From an uncultured Paracoccaceae bacterium (lineage in GTDB: Bacteria; Pseudomonadota; Alphaproteobacteria; Rhodobacterales; Rhodobacteraceae): a stretch of DNA of 64,000 nucleotides. Positions 28,484 through 37,147 of this stretch are shown here, one piece after another (the first letter of the stretch is position 1; each line of letters opens with the position of its first letter). The stretch spans positions 62,001-126,000 of the forward strand of contig CAMFGW010000001.1 in assembly GCA_945952025.1 (NCBI GenBank), given 5' to 3'. The notes under the pieces were generated by a model that was given only the letters and a program-made list of their open reading frames with translations, was not told the origin of the DNA and searched no databases. The position numbers and the translations under genes were made by a program.

Positions 28484-30091
28484 TCACATGCGGAAGATGC
28501 CGAAGCGCGTCGGCTCGACAGGCGCGTTCAGCGTGGCGGACAACGACAGCGCCAGAGCCTCGCGCGTGCGGCGGGGGTCGATGATGCCGTCGTCCCAGAG
28601 CCGCGCCGAGGCGTAGAGGGGATGGGACTGGCGGTCGAACTGGTCGATGGTCGGGGCTTTGAAGGCGGCCTCTTCCGTGTCCGACCAGGTGCCCCCCTTG
28701 CGCTCGATCGCGTCGCGGCGGACGGTGGCAAGGACGCCCGCCGCCTGCTCGCCGCCCATGACAGAGATGCGGCTGTTGGGCCAGGTCCAGAGGAAGCGGG
28801 GGCCATAGGCGCGGCCGCACATGCCGTAGTTGCCCGCCCCGAACGAGCCGCCGACAAGGACGGTGATCTTCGGCACCTGCGTGGTCGCGACCGCCGTCAC
28901 CATCTTGGCCCCGTCCTTGGCGATGCCCCGGTTTTCGGCCGACCGGCCCACCATGAAGCCAGAGATGTTTTGCAGGAAAATCAACGGGATGCCCCGCTGG
29001 GCGCAAAGCTCGATGAAGTGCGTGGCCTTGAGCGCGGCTTCGGAAAAGAGGACGCCGTTGTTGCCCAGGACGCCGACGGGCAGGCCGTAAAGGTGGGCAA
29101 AGCCCGTGACCAGCGTCGTGCCGTAGCGCGGTTTGAACTCGTCGAAGCGCGAGCCGTCGACCAGCCGGGCGATGACCTCGCGAATGTCGTAGGGCGTGCG
29201 GAGGCCCGGGGGCACGATGCCCAGGATTTCGTCGGGGTCATAGAGCGGCGGTTCGGGGGACTGGACCGCGAGCGCGGGCGCCTTGGCGCGGTTCAGGTTC
29301 CGCACCGCCTGACGGGCGAGCGCGAGCGCATGGCGGTCATCGTCGGCCAGAAGGTCCGCGACGCCCGACAGGCGCGTGTGAACGTCGCCGCCGCCCAGAT
29401 CCTCGGCGCTGACGACCTCGCCCGTTGCGGCGCGGACAAGGGGCGGGCCGGCCAGGAAGATTGTGCCCTGGTCCTTCACGATGATCGTGACGTCCGACAT
29501 CGCCGGCACATAGGCGCCGCCTGCGGTGCACGATCCCATGACGACCGCGATCTGGGCGATCCCCGCCGCAGACATGTTGGCCTGGTTGAAGAAGATGCGG
29601 CCGAAATGGTCGCGGTCGGGAAAAACATCGTCCTGATTGGGCAGGTTCGCCCCGCCGCTGTCGACCAGATAGACGCAAGGCAGGCGGTTTTCGGCGGCGA
29701 TCTCCTGCGCGCGCAGGTGCTTTTTCACCGTCATCGGGAAGTAGGTCCCGCCCTTCACGGTCGCGTCGTTGCAGACGACCATGACCTCTTGCCCCTCGAC
29801 CCGGCCGATTCCGGTGATGAGGCCCGCGCCGGGGCTCGCGTCGCCATACATGCCCCAGGCCGCGAAGGTGCCGACCTCAAGGAAGGGCGAGCCGGGGTCG
29901 AGAAGCCGGGCGATGCGCTCGCGCGGCAGAAGCTTGCCCCGGCCTTCATGCAGCGCGCGCGCCTTGTCGCCGCCGCCCGCAAGCGACAGGTCGGCGGCCC
30001 GGCGCACCCCGTCCAGAAGGGCGAGGTTCGAGGCGCGGTTTTCCACGTAGTCCGGCGAGCGCGCCGACAGGGTCGAGCGAAGGACAGTCAT
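28484..30091 (-). CDS. mccB: Methylcrotonyl-CoA carboxylase beta (carboxyltransferase) subunit
   Basis: Carboxyltransferase subunit of methylcrotonyl-CoA carboxylase. 535 residues, the standard size. Motifs: [74 protein letters not shown] (diagnostic of methylcrotonyl rather than propionyl enzymes), [15 protein letters not shown], and the oxyanion [21 protein letters not shown]. It overlaps the acyl-CoA dehydrogenase stop by 4 nt. Confidence 0.95.
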   Translation of the reverse strand: MTVLRSTLSARSPDYVENRASNLALLDGVRRAADLSLAGGGDKARALHEGRGKLLPRERIARLLDPGSPFLEVGTFAAWGMYGDASPGAGLITGIGRVEGQEVMVVCNDATVKGGTYFPMTVKKHLRAQEIAAENRLPCVYLVDSGGANLPNQDDVFPDRDHFGRIFFNQANMSAAGIAQIAVVMGSCTAGGAYVPAMSDVTIIVKDQGTIFLAGPPLVRAATGEVVSAEDLGGGDVHTRLSGVADLLADDDRHALALARQAVRNLNRAKAPALAVQSPEPPLYDPDEILGIVPPGLRTPYDIREVIARLVDGSRFDEFKPRYGTTLVTGFAHLYGLPVGVLGNNGVLFSEAALKATHFIELCAQRGIPLIFLQNISGFMVGRSAENRGIAKDGAKMVTAVATTQVPKITVLVGGSFGAGNYGMCGRAYGPRFLWTWPNSRISVMGGEQAAGVLATVRRDAIERKGGTWSDTEEAAFKAPTIDQFDRQSHPLYASARLWDDGIIDPRRTREALALSLSATLNAPVEPTRFGIFRM

Positions 30092-31254
30092 CCGCGCATC
30101 GCCCCCATCATCTCGCGCCCGATCAGCATGCGCCGGATTTCCGACGTGCCGGCGCCGATCTCCATCAGTTTCGCGTCGCGGAACAGGCGGCTGACCGGCG
30201 TTGCGTTCATGAAGCCCATGCCGCCCATGGCCTGCACCGCCTGATGGGCGACCACCATCGCCTCTTCAGACGCATAAAGAACGCAGGCCGCGGCGTCCTG
30301 GCGCGTGACCTGGCCCCGGTCGCAGGCCTTTGCGACCTCGTAGCTGTAGGCGCGGGCGGAGTTGAGCTTCGTATACATGTCGGCGATCTTGCCCTGCATC
30401 AGCTGGAAGTCCCCGATGGGCTGCCCGAACTGCCGCCGCTCGGCCAGGTAGGGCATGATCTCGTCCAGACAGGCCGCCATGATGCCGGTGCCGATGCCGG
30501 ACAGGACCACGCGCTCATAATCCAGGCCGGACATGAGGACGCGCACGCCCTTGCCTTCGCCGCCCAGGATGTTTTCGGCTGGCACCTCGACATCCTGAAA
30601 GATCAGCTCGGCCGTGTTCGAGCCGCGCATGCCGAGCTTGTCGAAATGGGGGCTCGTGGAAAATCCCTTCATGGTCCGCTCGACGATGAAGGCGGTGATG
30701 CCCTTCGATCCGGCGGCGGGGTCGGTCTTGGCATAGACGACCAGCACGTCGGCGTCGGGGCCGTTCGTGATCCAGAACTTCGTGCCGTTCAGGACGTAGC
30801 GGTCGCCGCGATTCTCGGCACGCAGCGCCATCGACACCACGTCCGACCCGGCGCCGGCTTCGGACATGGCCAGCGCGCCGACATGGGTTCCGGCGACCAG
30901 TCCCGGCAGGTAGGCGCGTTTCTGCGCCTCTGTCCCGTTCAGCTTGATCTGGTTGACGCAGAGGTTCGAGTGCGCCCCGTAGCTCAGCGCGACCGAGGCA
31001 GAGGCGCGGGCCAGTTCCTCGACCGCGACGACATGGGCCAGATAGCCCATGCCAGCGCCGCCGTAGGCTTCGGGCACGGTGATGCCCAGAAGGCCCAGAT
31101 CGCCCATCTCGCGCCAGAGGGGCGCGGGGAACAGGTTGTCGCGGTCGACATCGGCGGCGATGGGGCGGACGCGACCTTGCGCCCAGCGGTGGACCATGTC
31201 GCGAAGGGCGTTGACCTCGTCACCAAGGTCGAAGGTCATGGATGCGGTGAACAA
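30088..31254 (-). CDS. ivd: Isovaleryl-CoA dehydrogenase
   Basis: FAD-dependent acyl-CoA dehydrogenase oxidising isovaleryl-CoA to 3-methylcrotonyl-CoA and passing electrons to ETF. 388 residues. [34 protein letters not shown] is typical of isovaleryl-CoA dehydrogenases, as are [33 protein letters not shown] and [16 protein letters not shown] with the catalytic Glu. The start is probably TTG 31254: AGGAGG lies 5 nt upstream, whereas ATG 31239 has none. It follows the ferredoxin oxidoreductase gene by 9 bp. Confidence 0.95.
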   Translation of the reverse strand: MFTASMTFDLGDEVNALRDMVHRWAQGRVRPIAADVDRDNLFPAPLWREMGDLGLLGITVPEAYGGAGMGYLAHVVAVEELARASASVALSYGAHSNLCVNQIKLNGTEAQKRAYLPGLVAGTHVGALAMSEAGAGSDVVSMALRAENRGDRYVLNGTKFWITNGPDADVLVVYAKTDPAAGSKGITAFIVERTMKGFSTSPHFDKLGMRGSNTAELIFQDVEVPAENILGGEGKGVRVLMSGLDYERVVLSGIGTGIMAACLDEIMPYLAERRQFGQPIGDFQLMQGKIADMYTKLNSARAYSYEVAKACDRGQVTRQDAAACVLYASEEAMVVAHQAVQAMGGMGFMNATPVSRLFRDAKLMEIGAGTSEIRRMLIGREMMGAMRG

Positions 31255-31263
31255 GCCGTCCTC

Positions 31264-34200
31264 CTATTCCGCCGCGAGCGGCAGGGTGCCGTCCGCCATT
31301 AGTGCCTCGCGCAGGGCCGCGCGCCGGGATTTCTGCTTTTCCCACGCCGCCAGTTTGACCGGGCCGAAGCCGCGGATGCCGTCCGGCAGGGCCAGAAGCT
31401 CGCGCACCCTTGGCAGCGTCCGGGGCGAGAGCGCGACCAGCGCCAGCGCCATGTCCTCACGGTAGTCCGCGATCATCTGGCGTTCCAGCCTGCGGTCGTG
31501 GCTTCGGCCGAAGGGATCGGCCCAGGTGCCGCGCAGGCCCTTGAGGCGCGCAAGGACCGACAGGACCGGGAAGATCCAGGGGCCGAAGCTGCGCTTCTTC
31601 GGGCGACCGTTCGCGGCGCGGCCGGGCAGGACGGGCGGCGCGAGCGACAGGGACAGGCGCGGGGTGCCGTCGAAAGCCTCGGCCAGGGACTGGCGGAAGG
31701 CGGGCGCGGAATAGAGCCGGGCGACTTCGTATTCGTCCTTGTAGGCGAGGACCCGGGCAAGGGTCCTGGCCACGATCCGCTCAAGGTCGGGGGCGCCCAT
31801 GCCTGCGCCGGCTGCGGCGATGGCGGCGACCTCGGCCCGGTAGCGGTCGGCAAGGGCCTGGTCCTGATAGGCGGTGAGGTGGGCCGCGCGCTGGTCGATC
31901 AGCTCGGCCGTCGACAGGCCCTCTTCCGTCACCGGCGGCGGCGGCAGGTGTGCGGCCTCGACCCCCGCCCGGTCATGGGCGAGCGCGCGTCCCCAACCGA
32001 AGGCGGTCAGGCCAGCCTCGACCGCGACGCCGTTCAGGCGGATCGCCTCTTCAAGGCCTGCGCGGCTCAGGGGCACCAGGCCCTTCTGCCAGGCATGGCC
32101 GAGCATCATCAGGTTGGCGCCGATCGCATCGCCCGTGAGCCGCGTGGCGAGGCCCGAGAAGTCCAGGAATTCCGCATCCGGCCGCACGGCGGCGGCGATG
32201 GAGCGGTCGATGTCGGCGGTGCGGAAGTCGAAGTCGCGCAGCCGGACGAAATCCGACACGGGCGTCAGGTGGCTGTTGATCAATGCGTGGGTGCGGGCCG
32301 GGTCGCACAGGATCAGACTTTCGCGCGACGCCGCGACGACCGCGTCCGCGCCGATCAGAAGGTCGGCGCCACCCGCGACGATGCGCGGGGCTGCGGCGGT
32401 GGCGTCCGCCTGGGACAGGCGCACATGGCTCATGACCGCGCCGCCCTTCTGGGCGAGGCCCGCCATGTCCATGATGATCGGCACATGGCCGTCGACATGG
32501 GCGGCCATGCCGATGATCGCGCCAATGGTCAGGACGCCCGTGCCGCCGACGCCCGCCAGCGCCAGGTTCCAGGTGTCGGTCAGGTCGGGCACTACGGGTT
32601 CGGGCACGCCCGACAGGTCGGCGCCGCCCTTGCCCTTCGGGCGGTGGGGCGTGGCGCCGGTGAGGCTGACGAACGAGGGGCAGAAGCCCTTCAGGCAGGA
32701 ATAGTCCTTGTTGCAGGCCGACTGCTCGATCTGACGCTTGCGGCCCATCGGCGTTTCCAGGGGCACAAGGGCGATGCAGTTCGACTGCACCGAACAATCG
32801 CCGCAGCCCTCGCAGACCTCGGGGTTGATCCAGAGCCGAAGGTCGGGGTCCACCGCCGTGCCGCGCTTACGGCGGCGGCGCAGCTCGGCGGCGCAGGTCT
32901 GGACGAAGAGGAGGATGGTGGTGCCCTTGATGGCGGCCAGTTCCGCCATCACCGCATCGACCTCATCGCGGTGGCGGATGGTGGTGCCGGGGGCGAGCGT
33001 CGCGCGGTCGATGGCGGCGGGCGCGTCGGTCACGAGGATGATCCGCGCCACGCCCTCGTGCTGCATCTGGTGGGTGACCTGCGCGGGGGTCAGCGTGCCG
33101 TCGATGGGCTGGCCGCCGGTCATGGCGACCGCATCGTTGAACAGGATCTTGTAGGTGATGTTCGCGCCCGCCGCGACCGACTGGCGGATCGCCAGGTGGC
33201 CGGAATGGAAATAGGTGCCGTCGCCCAGGTTGACGAAGCGGTGGGTTTCGTCGCTGAAGCGGCTGATCGCGGTCCAGGGCACGCCCTCGGCGCCCATGTG
33301 GGTGAAGGTCTCGGTCCGGCGATCCATCCATTGCGCCATGAAGTGGCAGCCGATCCCGGCCATGGCCTTGGCGCCTTCGGGCACGCGGGTCGAGGTATTG
33401 TGCGGGCAGCCGGCGCAGAAGTGCGGCAGGCGCGTCACCGGGGGCATCTGGGCCTGCCCGCGCGCCTCGGCCGCGTGCAGGCGGGCGGCGCGGGCGGCGA
33501 TGCGGGCGGCGAGCCCCTCGGGCAGGTCGAACCGCGCGAGCCGCGCGGCGATGGCGGTCGCGACGGCGCCCACCGTCAGGCCGGAGGAGTGGCTGAGGAA
33601 GGGGTGATCCGCCTCGTCGAACTTGCCGACGATCCGGGGGCGCACGTCGGCGCGCCAGTTGAAGAGCTGCTGCTTGATCTGGTTTTCAATGATCTCGCGG
33701 CGTTCCTCGACGATCAGCACCTCGGTCAGGCCGGTGGAAAAGGCGCGGATGCCTTCGGGTTCCAGCGGCCAGGGCATGCCGACCTTGTAGAGGCGCAGGC
33801 CGATTGCGGCGGCCTCGTCCGGCCCGATGCCAAGCTCGATCAGCGCCTGGCGCACATCCTCGTAGGCCTTGCCAGAGGCGACGATGCCGAAACGGGCGTC
33901 CTTCGTGTCGATCGTCACCCGGTCGACGCGGTTTGCGCGGGCAAAGGCGATGGCGGCATAGCCCTTCTGTTCCTGAAGCCGGGCGTCCTGGACGAGCGGC
34001 GGGTCCGGCCAGCGGATGTTCAGCCCGCCCGGCGGCAGGGGGAAGTCGGGCGGCAGGCGGAAGGTGCGCGCCTCTTGCGCCAGATCGACGACCGTCGTCG
34101 TCTCGACCGTTTCAGAGATGACCTTGAAGCCGACCCAGCAGCCCGAAAAACGCGACATGGCGATGCCCAGAAGCCCCATTTCCAGGAACTCGTGGACGGA

Positions 34201-34713
34201 GGAGGGGTAGAGCATCGGCATCAGGGCCGAGATGAAGGCATGGTCGGACTGGTGCGGGATCGACGAGGATTTGCAGGTGTGGTCGTCGCCGGCCAGCGCC
34301 AGGACGCCGCCGAATTCGGACGTGCCGGCGGCATTGGCGTGCTTGAGCACATCGCCCGAGCGGTCGACGCCCGGCCCCTTGCCGTACCAGATGCCCAGAA
34401 CGCCGTCCTTCGTAGCACCTTGCGACAGGGGCACCTGCTGGCTGCCCCAGACGGCGGTCGCGGCCAGGTCCTCGTTCACGCCGGGCTGGAAGACCACGCC
34501 GTAGCTGTCCAGAAGCGCGCGCGCCTTCACCAGCTGCTGGTCGTAGCCGCCAAGGGGCGAGCCGCGGTAGCCAGAGATGAAGGCCGCCGTGTTCAGCCCC
34601 GCCTGCCGGTCGCGGCGCATCTGCGTCATCGGCAGCCGCACCAGCGCCTGCGTGCCGCTGAGGTAAACCGGACCTTCGGTCGCGGTGTATTTGTCGTCGA
34701 GCATGATGGCCAT
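31264..34713 (-). CDS. Fused 2-oxoacid (indolepyruvate-type / branched-chain) ferredoxin oxidoreductase
   Basis: Large single-chain thiamine-diphosphate, iron-sulfur enzyme that oxidatively decarboxylates 2-ketoacids to acyl-CoA with ferredoxin. 1149 residues. The IorA-like part begins with YTATEGPVYLSGTQALVRLP and contains FCAGCPHNTSTRVPEG. The TPP region is GDGTYFHSGHLAI. A ferredoxin-like 4Fe-4S motif, CEGCGDCSVQSNC, is near residue 633. The gamma (IorB-like) domain is LALAGVGGTGVLTIGAIIG. Location at the head of the leucine operon suggests 2-ketoisocaproate as substrate; arylpyruvates are the alternative. ATG 34713 has a GGGAGG site. Confidence 0.92.
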   Translation of the reverse strand: MAIMLDDKYTATEGPVYLSGTQALVRLPMTQMRRDRQAGLNTAAFISGYRGSPLGGYDQQLVKARALLDSYGVVFQPGVNEDLAATAVWGSQQVPLSQGATKDGVLGIWYGKGPGVDRSGDVLKHANAAGTSEFGGVLALAGDDHTCKSSSIPHQSDHAFISALMPMLYPSSVHEFLEMGLLGIAMSRFSGCWVGFKVISETVETTTVVDLAQEARTFRLPPDFPLPPGGLNIRWPDPPLVQDARLQEQKGYAAIAFARANRVDRVTIDTKDARFGIVASGKAYEDVRQALIELGIGPDEAAAIGLRLYKVGMPWPLEPEGIRAFSTGLTEVLIVEERREIIENQIKQQLFNWRADVRPRIVGKFDEADHPFLSHSSGLTVGAVATAIAARLARFDLPEGLAARIAARAARLHAAEARGQAQMPPVTRLPHFCAGCPHNTSTRVPEGAKAMAGIGCHFMAQWMDRRTETFTHMGAEGVPWTAISRFSDETHRFVNLGDGTYFHSGHLAIRQSVAAGANITYKILFNDAVAMTGGQPIDGTLTPAQVTHQMQHEGVARIILVTDAPAAIDRATLAPGTTIRHRDEVDAVMAELAAIKGTTILLFVQTCAAELRRRRKRGTAVDPDLRLWINPEVCEGCGDCSVQSNCIALVPLETPMGRKRQIEQSACNKDYSCLKGFCPSFVSLTGATPHRPKGKGGADLSGVPEPVVPDLTDTWNLALAGVGGTGVLTIGAIIGMAAHVDGHVPIIMDMAGLAQKGGAVMSHVRLSQADATAAAPRIVAGGADLLIGADAVVAASRESLILCDPARTHALINSHLTPVSDFVRLRDFDFRTADIDRSIAAAVRPDAEFLDFSGLATRLTGDAIGANLMMLGHAWQKGLVPLSRAGLEEAIRLNGVAVEAGLTAFGWGRALAHDRAGVEAAHLPPPPVTEEGLSTAELIDQRAAHLTAYQDQALADRYRAEVAAIAAAGAGMGAPDLERIVARTLARVLAYKDEYEVARLYSAPAFRQSLAEAFDGTPRLSLSLAPPVLPGRAANGRPKKRSFGPWIFPVLSVLARLKGLRGTWADPFGRSHDRRLERQMIADYREDMALALVALSPRTLPRVRELLALPDGIRGFGPVKLAAWEKQKSRRAALREALMADGTLPLAAE

Positions 34714-34804
34714 GCGATCCCTCCCGATCTGGTGGCCTCTGGCTGCCGGCGGGGTGGGACCCTTTGCCGGCTGTCCCGCAAGGGTAACACGAGGGGCGGC
34801 AAAC

Positions 34805-34825
34805 AAGGTCATCTTTGTTGACCTT
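34805..34825. promoter_or_regulatory. Palindrome in the divergent oxidoreductase/Lrp intergenic region
   Basis: AAGGTCA (34805-34811), 7-bp spacer TCTTTGT, TGACCTT (34819-34825): a perfect inverted repeat in the AT-richest part of the 218-bp gap. It is a good candidate operator for the adjacent Lrp/AsnC regulator, controlling both directions. Confidence 0.5.
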
Positions 34826-34931
34826 CATATCGCAATCTGCGCACCATTGTTCCAATATGGGGATGAATTCCGGCGGCGCCATCCTTCGGCGCGGCCCTGT
34901 CCCCGCATCCTGTGCCTGAACCGGAGGACCC

Positions 34932-35390
34932 ATGAAGATCGACGATTCGGACCGGCGCATCCTGCGCACGCTGCAGGCCCGCCCGGACATCACCCTGCGC
35001 GAGCTGGGCGAGGCGGTGGGGCTCAGCCATTCGCCCTGCTGGCGGCGGCTTCAGGCGCTGCAGGAGGCGGGCGTCGTCAGCCCGCGGCGCCACATCATCG
35101 ACGCCGAAAAGGTGGGCTTCGACATCCTGGTCTTCTGCTTCGTCAAATGCCGCGAGCATCAGCGCGAGCGTTTGCGCGCCTTCGAGGAGGCGGTGGTGAA
35201 GGTGCCCGAGATCCTGCAGTGCCATTCGCTCAGCGGCGAGCATGACTATGTGCTGCAGGTCGTGGCGCCGAGCGTGCGCGCCTATGAAGAGACGGTGAAG
35301 AACGCGATCGTCGAATTGCCGAACGTCCAGTCGATCAGCACGAGCTTCACGCTGAAGCGCGTCAAGCAGAGCCTGGATGTGCCGGTTTAG
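34932..35390 (+). CDS. Lrp/AsnC family transcriptional regulator
   Basis: Leucine-responsive-type regulator. 152 residues: winged HTH at the N-terminus (DDSDRRILRTLQARPDITLRELGEAVGLSHSPCWRRLQAL) and a C-terminal RAM/ligand domain (CHSLSGEHDYVLQVVAPSVRAYEE). Divergent from the ferredoxin oxidoreductase and leucine operon, so it probably controls them in response to leucine, a ketoacid or an aromatic amino acid. The ATG has GGAGG 7 nt upstream. A repeat (R4) follows the gene. Confidence 0.9.
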   Translation: MKIDDSDRRILRTLQARPDITLRELGEAVGLSHSPCWRRLQALQEAGVVSPRRHIIDAEKVGFDILVFCFVKCREHQRERLRAFEEAVVKVPEILQCHSLSGEHDYVLQVVAPSVRAYEETVKNAIVELPNVQSISTSFTLKRVKQSLDVPV

Positions 35391-35431
35391 GCGGGGCTGG
35401 GGGTCATTCGATGCTTCCAGCCGCTCCGGCC

Positions 35432-35656
35432 CGCATGGCAGGGGCCGTTGACCCTGCCATGCGGTGGCTTTGCCATTTGTCCCGGCCGGTGGCCCAAAGC
35501 CACCGGCCAGCGCCCGCCCCGCCATCGGCGGGCGCTATGCGCCCACCGGGGCAGGCGCTGGCCTTCGATGGTTCAGGACATCAGCGGTCTAGCGGCACCG
35601 CTTCCACACGGTCGGGGGAAACGCTGGTCGCGTTTCCTTATCCCGCCCGAGCCCGG
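35432..35656 (+). repeat. Structured intergenic repeat copy R4 (forward; cleanest copy)
   Basis: Between convergent Lrp and hspQ genes. Stem I: CATGGCAGGG (35434-35443) with CCCTGCCATG (35452-35461). Stem II: GGCCGGTGGC (35484-35493), CCAAA loop, GCCACCGGCC (35499-35508). Stem III: GGCCAGCGCC (35505-35514) with GGCGCTGGCC (35554-35563), extended inward after one mismatch; inner hairpin GGCGGGCGC/GCGCCCACC (35527-35547). Stems II and III share 35505-35508, so they are mutually exclusive. Stem IV lies at about 35614-35650. Core GCGGTCTAGCGG is at about 35584. Confidence 0.95.
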
Positions 35657-35689
35657 CGTGACCGAAGGCGCCGGTTGCCGCCCCTACCC

Positions 35690-36016
35690 TCAGTTCAACT
35701 GGACGTGCAGCGGATAGCGGCCATTCTCGAAATCGCCGAAGAAGTCGCCCAGGTCGGGATGGCCCACCGGCTCGCCCGAACTGTCGGGGATCAGGTTCTG
35801 CTCGGACACATAGGCGACGTAATAGTCGGTGCTGTTTTCCGCCAGAAGGTGATAGAAGGGCTGATCCTTGTCCGGGCGGCTGTCGGCGGGAATGGACTGA
35901 TACCATTCCTCGCTGTTGGCGAAGATCGCATCCACGTCGAAGACCACGCCCCGAAACGGATGCTTGCGGTGGCGCACCACCTGGCCCAGGCCATATTTGG
36001 CGTGTGTTTTCAACAT
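35690..36016 (-). CDS. hspQ: Heat shock protein HspQ (YccV/hemimethylated-DNA-binding family)
   Basis: Small protein known in E. coli as a specificity-enhancing factor and substrate of Lon. 108 residues, normal length. Hallmarks: HAKYGLGQVVRHRKHPFRGVVFDVDAIF, EEWYQSIP, QPFYHLLAE and YVAYVSEQNLIPDSSGEPVGHPDL. No clear heat-shock promoter could be assigned upstream. It is convergent with the Lrp gene across repeat R4. Confidence 0.9.
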   Translation of the reverse strand: MLKTHAKYGLGQVVRHRKHPFRGVVFDVDAIFANSEEWYQSIPADSRPDKDQPFYHLLAENSTDYYVAYVSEQNLIPDSSGEPVGHPDLGDFFGDFENGRYPLHVQLN

Positions 36017-36193
36017 GTCGTCAGCCCCTGACGGTAATGTCTACTCCTGTTAGGGACGCAAGTCCACGTTGGCTAGTCCTACGCCCGCGAAACAGAGTGT
36101 CGGGCGACAACCGCCATGCCGGCGCCCGACTGTCGCCATTCCCAACACGCTCGAAACCCGCTATCCTGCCAAAAAAAGACGATGTGAGGCAGC

Positions 36194-36769
36194 ATGAACA
36201 GGTATCTTCGCCTAGGGGCGATGCTTTTGCTTGTGTCCTGCGGTGGGCATACGCCGCCGCGGAATCTGGACAATGCCTGCGCCATGACCGACGAGCGGCC
36301 CGAATATCTGTCGGCCATGCGGTCGGCCGAGGCGCGCTGGGGCGTGCCGGTCCATGTGCAGATGGCGACGATCTACCAGGAATCGAAGTTCGTGGGCAAC
36401 GCCAAGACGCCGCGCAAGTTCTTCCTGGGCTTCATTCCGGCGGGGCGCGTGACCTCGGCCTACGGGTTCAGCCAGGCGATCGACGGGTCCTGGGACGATT
36501 ACCGAGAGGCGACCGGGAACTATGGCGCGAGCCGCACCTCGATCGACGATGCCGCCGATTTCATCGGCTGGTACATGGACCAGGCGTCGCAGCGGCTTGG
36601 CCTGTCGAAGTTCGACGCCGGCTCGCAATATCTGGCCTACCACGAGGGGATCGGCGGCTATCAGCGCGGCAGCCACAACGGCAAGGCCTGGCTCATGCGC
36701 ACCTCTGCCTCGGTCAACCAGCGTGCCGAGCGCTACCGGGGCCAACTGATCGCCTGCGGCAAGATCTGA
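36194..36769 (+). CDS. Lipoprotein with lysozyme-like (SLT) transglycosylase fold
   Basis: 191-residue probable outer-membrane lipoprotein. The N-terminus MNRYLRLGAMLLLVSCGG has a lipobox with Cys16. The globular part resembles lytic transglycosylases: AEARWGVPVHVQMATIYQESKF (catalytic Glu in YQESK), TSAYGFSQAIDGSWDDYREATG, and YLAYHEGIGGYQRGSHNGKAWL. This fits a peptidoglycan-cleaving enzyme of the SLT-like group found in alphaproteobacteria. It is transcribed alone; R5 follows 38 bp after the stop. Confidence 0.8.
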   Translation: MNRYLRLGAMLLLVSCGGHTPPRNLDNACAMTDERPEYLSAMRSAEARWGVPVHVQMATIYQESKFVGNAKTPRKFFLGFIPAGRVTSAYGFSQAIDGSWDDYREATGNYGASRTSIDDAADFIGWYMDQASQRLGLSKFDAGSQYLAYHEGIGGYQRGSHNGKAWLMRTSASVNQRAERYRGQLIACGKI

Positions 36770-36806
36770 GCCCTGCCGGCCAGGGGCCAAGCCGCGTTCT
36801 GAACGG

Positions 36807-37028
36807 CCGGGCCGGTCGGGAAATGGACGCCTATAGGTTTCCCCCGACCGTGTGGAAACGTCTCGGCTGGACCGTTGATGTCACAGCACACCAAAGGCCG
36901 GCGCCTGCCCCGGTGGGCGCATAGCGCCCGCCATGGGCGGGGCGGGCGCTGGCCGATGGCCTTGGGGCCATCGGCTGGGACAGGGGGTGAGGCCTTCGCA
37001 TGGCAGGGTCAACGGCCCCTGCCACTCG
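36807..37028 (-). repeat. Structured intergenic repeat copy R5 (reverse)
   Basis: Minus-strand copy between two plus-strand genes, ending 45 bp before the imuA -35 box. The terminal stem is GGTCGGG/CCCGACC, whereas R3 and R6 have GGGCGGG/CCCGCCC: both arms changed together. Stem II is GCCGATGGCC, TTG, GGGCCATCGGC (about 36951-36974). The inner hairpin and the CATGGCAGGG/CCCTGCCA stem are present. Confidence 0.93.
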
Positions 37029-37072
37029 GGCCGGAAGGGGTCAGGCGCAAGATCTCCCCAGGGGGAGTCCGC

Positions 37073-37101
37073 TTGCCCGGCATGGGGTGGAGGTCTATAG
37101 A
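37073..37101 (+). promoter_or_regulatory. Predicted promoter of the imuA-imuB-dnaE2 operon
   Basis: TTGCCC (37073-37078), exactly 17 bp, TATAGA (37096-37101). The transcript would start near 37108. The LexA box overlaps the end of the -10 and the predicted start site, so LexA binding would block RNA polymerase. Confidence 0.65.
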
Positions 37102-37114
37102 ACAAAAAGAGAAC
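37100..37114 (+). promoter_or_regulatory. LexA (SOS) box, GAAC-N7-GAAC
   Basis: GAAC (37100-37103), seven bases, GAAC (37111-37114): a perfect match to the direct-repeat SOS box known for Alphaproteobacteria. It directly precedes the mutagenesis cassette, a known LexA target in this class. Confidence 0.88.
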
Positions 37115-37147
37115 ATGCAGGGCGATTCTGGTGTGATTCCGTGGGTC

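Noticed and set aside
31498-34821. Very long open frame (1107 codons) antisense to the ferredoxin oxidoreductase
   Set aside because: It is Arg/Gly/His-rich, has no family motifs, and mirrors the codon bias of the real gene. The same applies to long antisense frames at 26248-28584, 39194-41563, 42770-44881 and 53715-55217.
36017-36120. Heat-shock (RpoH) promoter for hspQ
   Set aside because: A CTTG and a CATTAC are present on the minus strand but the 19-bp spacing and weak -10 do not match the expected pattern.
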